Made by a program: the position numbers and the translations under genes. This document shows, in pieces, positions 49,642-49,928 of a DNA stretch of 49,928 nt. How positions within the stretch are numbered: the first letter of the stretch is position 1; each line of letters begins with the position of its first letter. The stretch comes from SYFY01 sp031385325 (GTDB lineage Bacteria > Pseudomonadota > Gammaproteobacteria > Pseudomonadales > Azotimanducaceae), in NCBI GenBank assembly GCA_031385325.1, contig JANNBJ010000103.1, positions 1-49,928 on the forward strand, read 5' to 3'. The notes under the pieces were generated by a model that was given only the letters and a program-made list of their open reading frames with translations, was not told the origin of the DNA and ran no database searches.

Positions 49642-49928
49642 CTATTCCTCACTCATGCTGATCACGGGTGCGCTTGCTTGTTGCAGCCAGAGTCGCGCGG
49701 CCATATGCCGAGCTGCCGTCCGGTAGATACCGGCAATCGCGCCTTCCGGATCGGCCGCAACCGTCGGGTTGCCCCCATCAGCCTGCACCCGAATGGTGAG
49801 ATCGAGCGGCAGTTGCGCGAGCAGTGGCACACCCAGTTCGTTCGCCACGCGCTGGCCGCCGCCTTCACCAAACAGCTGCGCCTGATGCCCACAGTTGGGA
49901 CAGCAGTAGAAGCTCATGTTCTCAACGA
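49642..49928 (-). CDS. apbC: Mrp/ApbC iron-sulfur carrier ATPase, C-terminal part (cut by window edge)
   Basis: The frame is open across the right edge; 95 residues are visible, beginning VENMSFYCCPNCGHQAQLFG. FGEGGGQRVANELGVPLLAQ and LPLDLTIRV are standard in Mrp/ApbC proteins. The CPNC pair binds the bridging Fe-S cluster in the dimer. The N-terminal Walker motifs lie outside the window. The neighbour dcd agrees with the known apbC-dcd pair. Confidence 0.9.
   Translation of the reverse strand, partial: VENMSFYCCPNCGHQAQLFGEGGGQRVANELGVPLLAQLPLDLTIRVQADGGNPTVAADPEGAIAGIYRTAARHMAARLWLQQASAPVISMSEE

Noticed and set aside
1..49928. tRNA genes, CRISPR arrays, toxin-antitoxin pairs, IS elements
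   Set aside because: No cloverleaf-like segments with a T-loop, no regularly spaced repeats, and no transposase or toxin families were found on either strand.

Overview
The window reads as chromosomal backbone of a fairly GC-rich gammaproteobacterium. The main reason is gene order. The minus-strand run gyrA-serC-pheA-hisC-tyrA-cmk-rpsA-ihfB-lapA, followed by comEA-like, glycosyltransferase, wbpL-like and wbpM-like genes, matches the Pseudomonas-type arrangement in which the O-antigen locus sits between ihfB and wbpM. The plus-strand run mtaD-ubiG-yciK and the later rluB-scpB-scpA-trpS, hda/purM and apbC-dcd neighbourhoods point the same way. From gene content and order I place it near Pseudomonadales or an uncultured sister lineage. 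No 16S gene is present to settle this. I saw no tRNA, rRNA, CRISPR array, IS element or phage genes.

Layout. (1) 1-3800: a small redox module with a luciferase-like flavin oxidoreductase, a zinc alcohol dehydrogenase and a divergent FAD-dependent dehydrogenase. (2) 3808-8009: a very small surface-polysaccharide locus (WbpM-like dehydratase, WbpL-like lipid-linked sugar transferase, one GT4 glycosyltransferase). (3) 8196-18600: comEA-like, lapA, ihfB, rpsA, cmk and the aromatic/serine biosynthesis genes, then gyrA. Most of these overlap or abut, so they are probably co-transcribed. (4) 18743-22685: mtaD, ubiG, a YciK-type SDR and a degenerate GGDEF protein on the plus strand. (5) 22726-27350: rluB, scpB, scpA, trpS and a YciO/Sua5-like gene on the minus strand. 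(6) 27553-32513: yciB, an SH3/coiled-coil membrane protein, pdxJ, a periplasmic PPIase, a membrane-anchored cold-shock-domain protein and argS on the plus strand. (7) 32558-37644: an acyl-lipid desaturase (-), then sseA-mnmC (+), meeting serA tail to tail. (8) 37746-41368: murG-like, hda, a CDP-alcohol phosphatidyltransferase and a DUF2066 protein on the minus strand, divergent from purM. (9) 41439-48998: purM, a HAD phosphatase and a molybdopterin oxidoreductase, then an accessory stretch (OsmC, ABM monooxygenase, a second LLM flavoprotein, a type-B carboxylesterase). (10) dcd and the C-terminal end of apbC/mrp at the right edge.

Worth a second look: the shrunken O-antigen hotspot; a perfect hairpin holding the ribosome-binding site of the wbpL-like gene; 15-bp tandem duplications at four places (rpsA/ihfB gap, gyrA acidic tail, ubiG 5' end, upstream of the GGDEF gene); glycine at the main quinolone-contact position of GyrA; and tyrA, ubiG/yciK and purM contexts lacking the usual partners aroA, mupP and purN. 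Several genes also look leaderless or start with TTG/GTG. I found no clear evidence of a wholly new defence or mobile system here.
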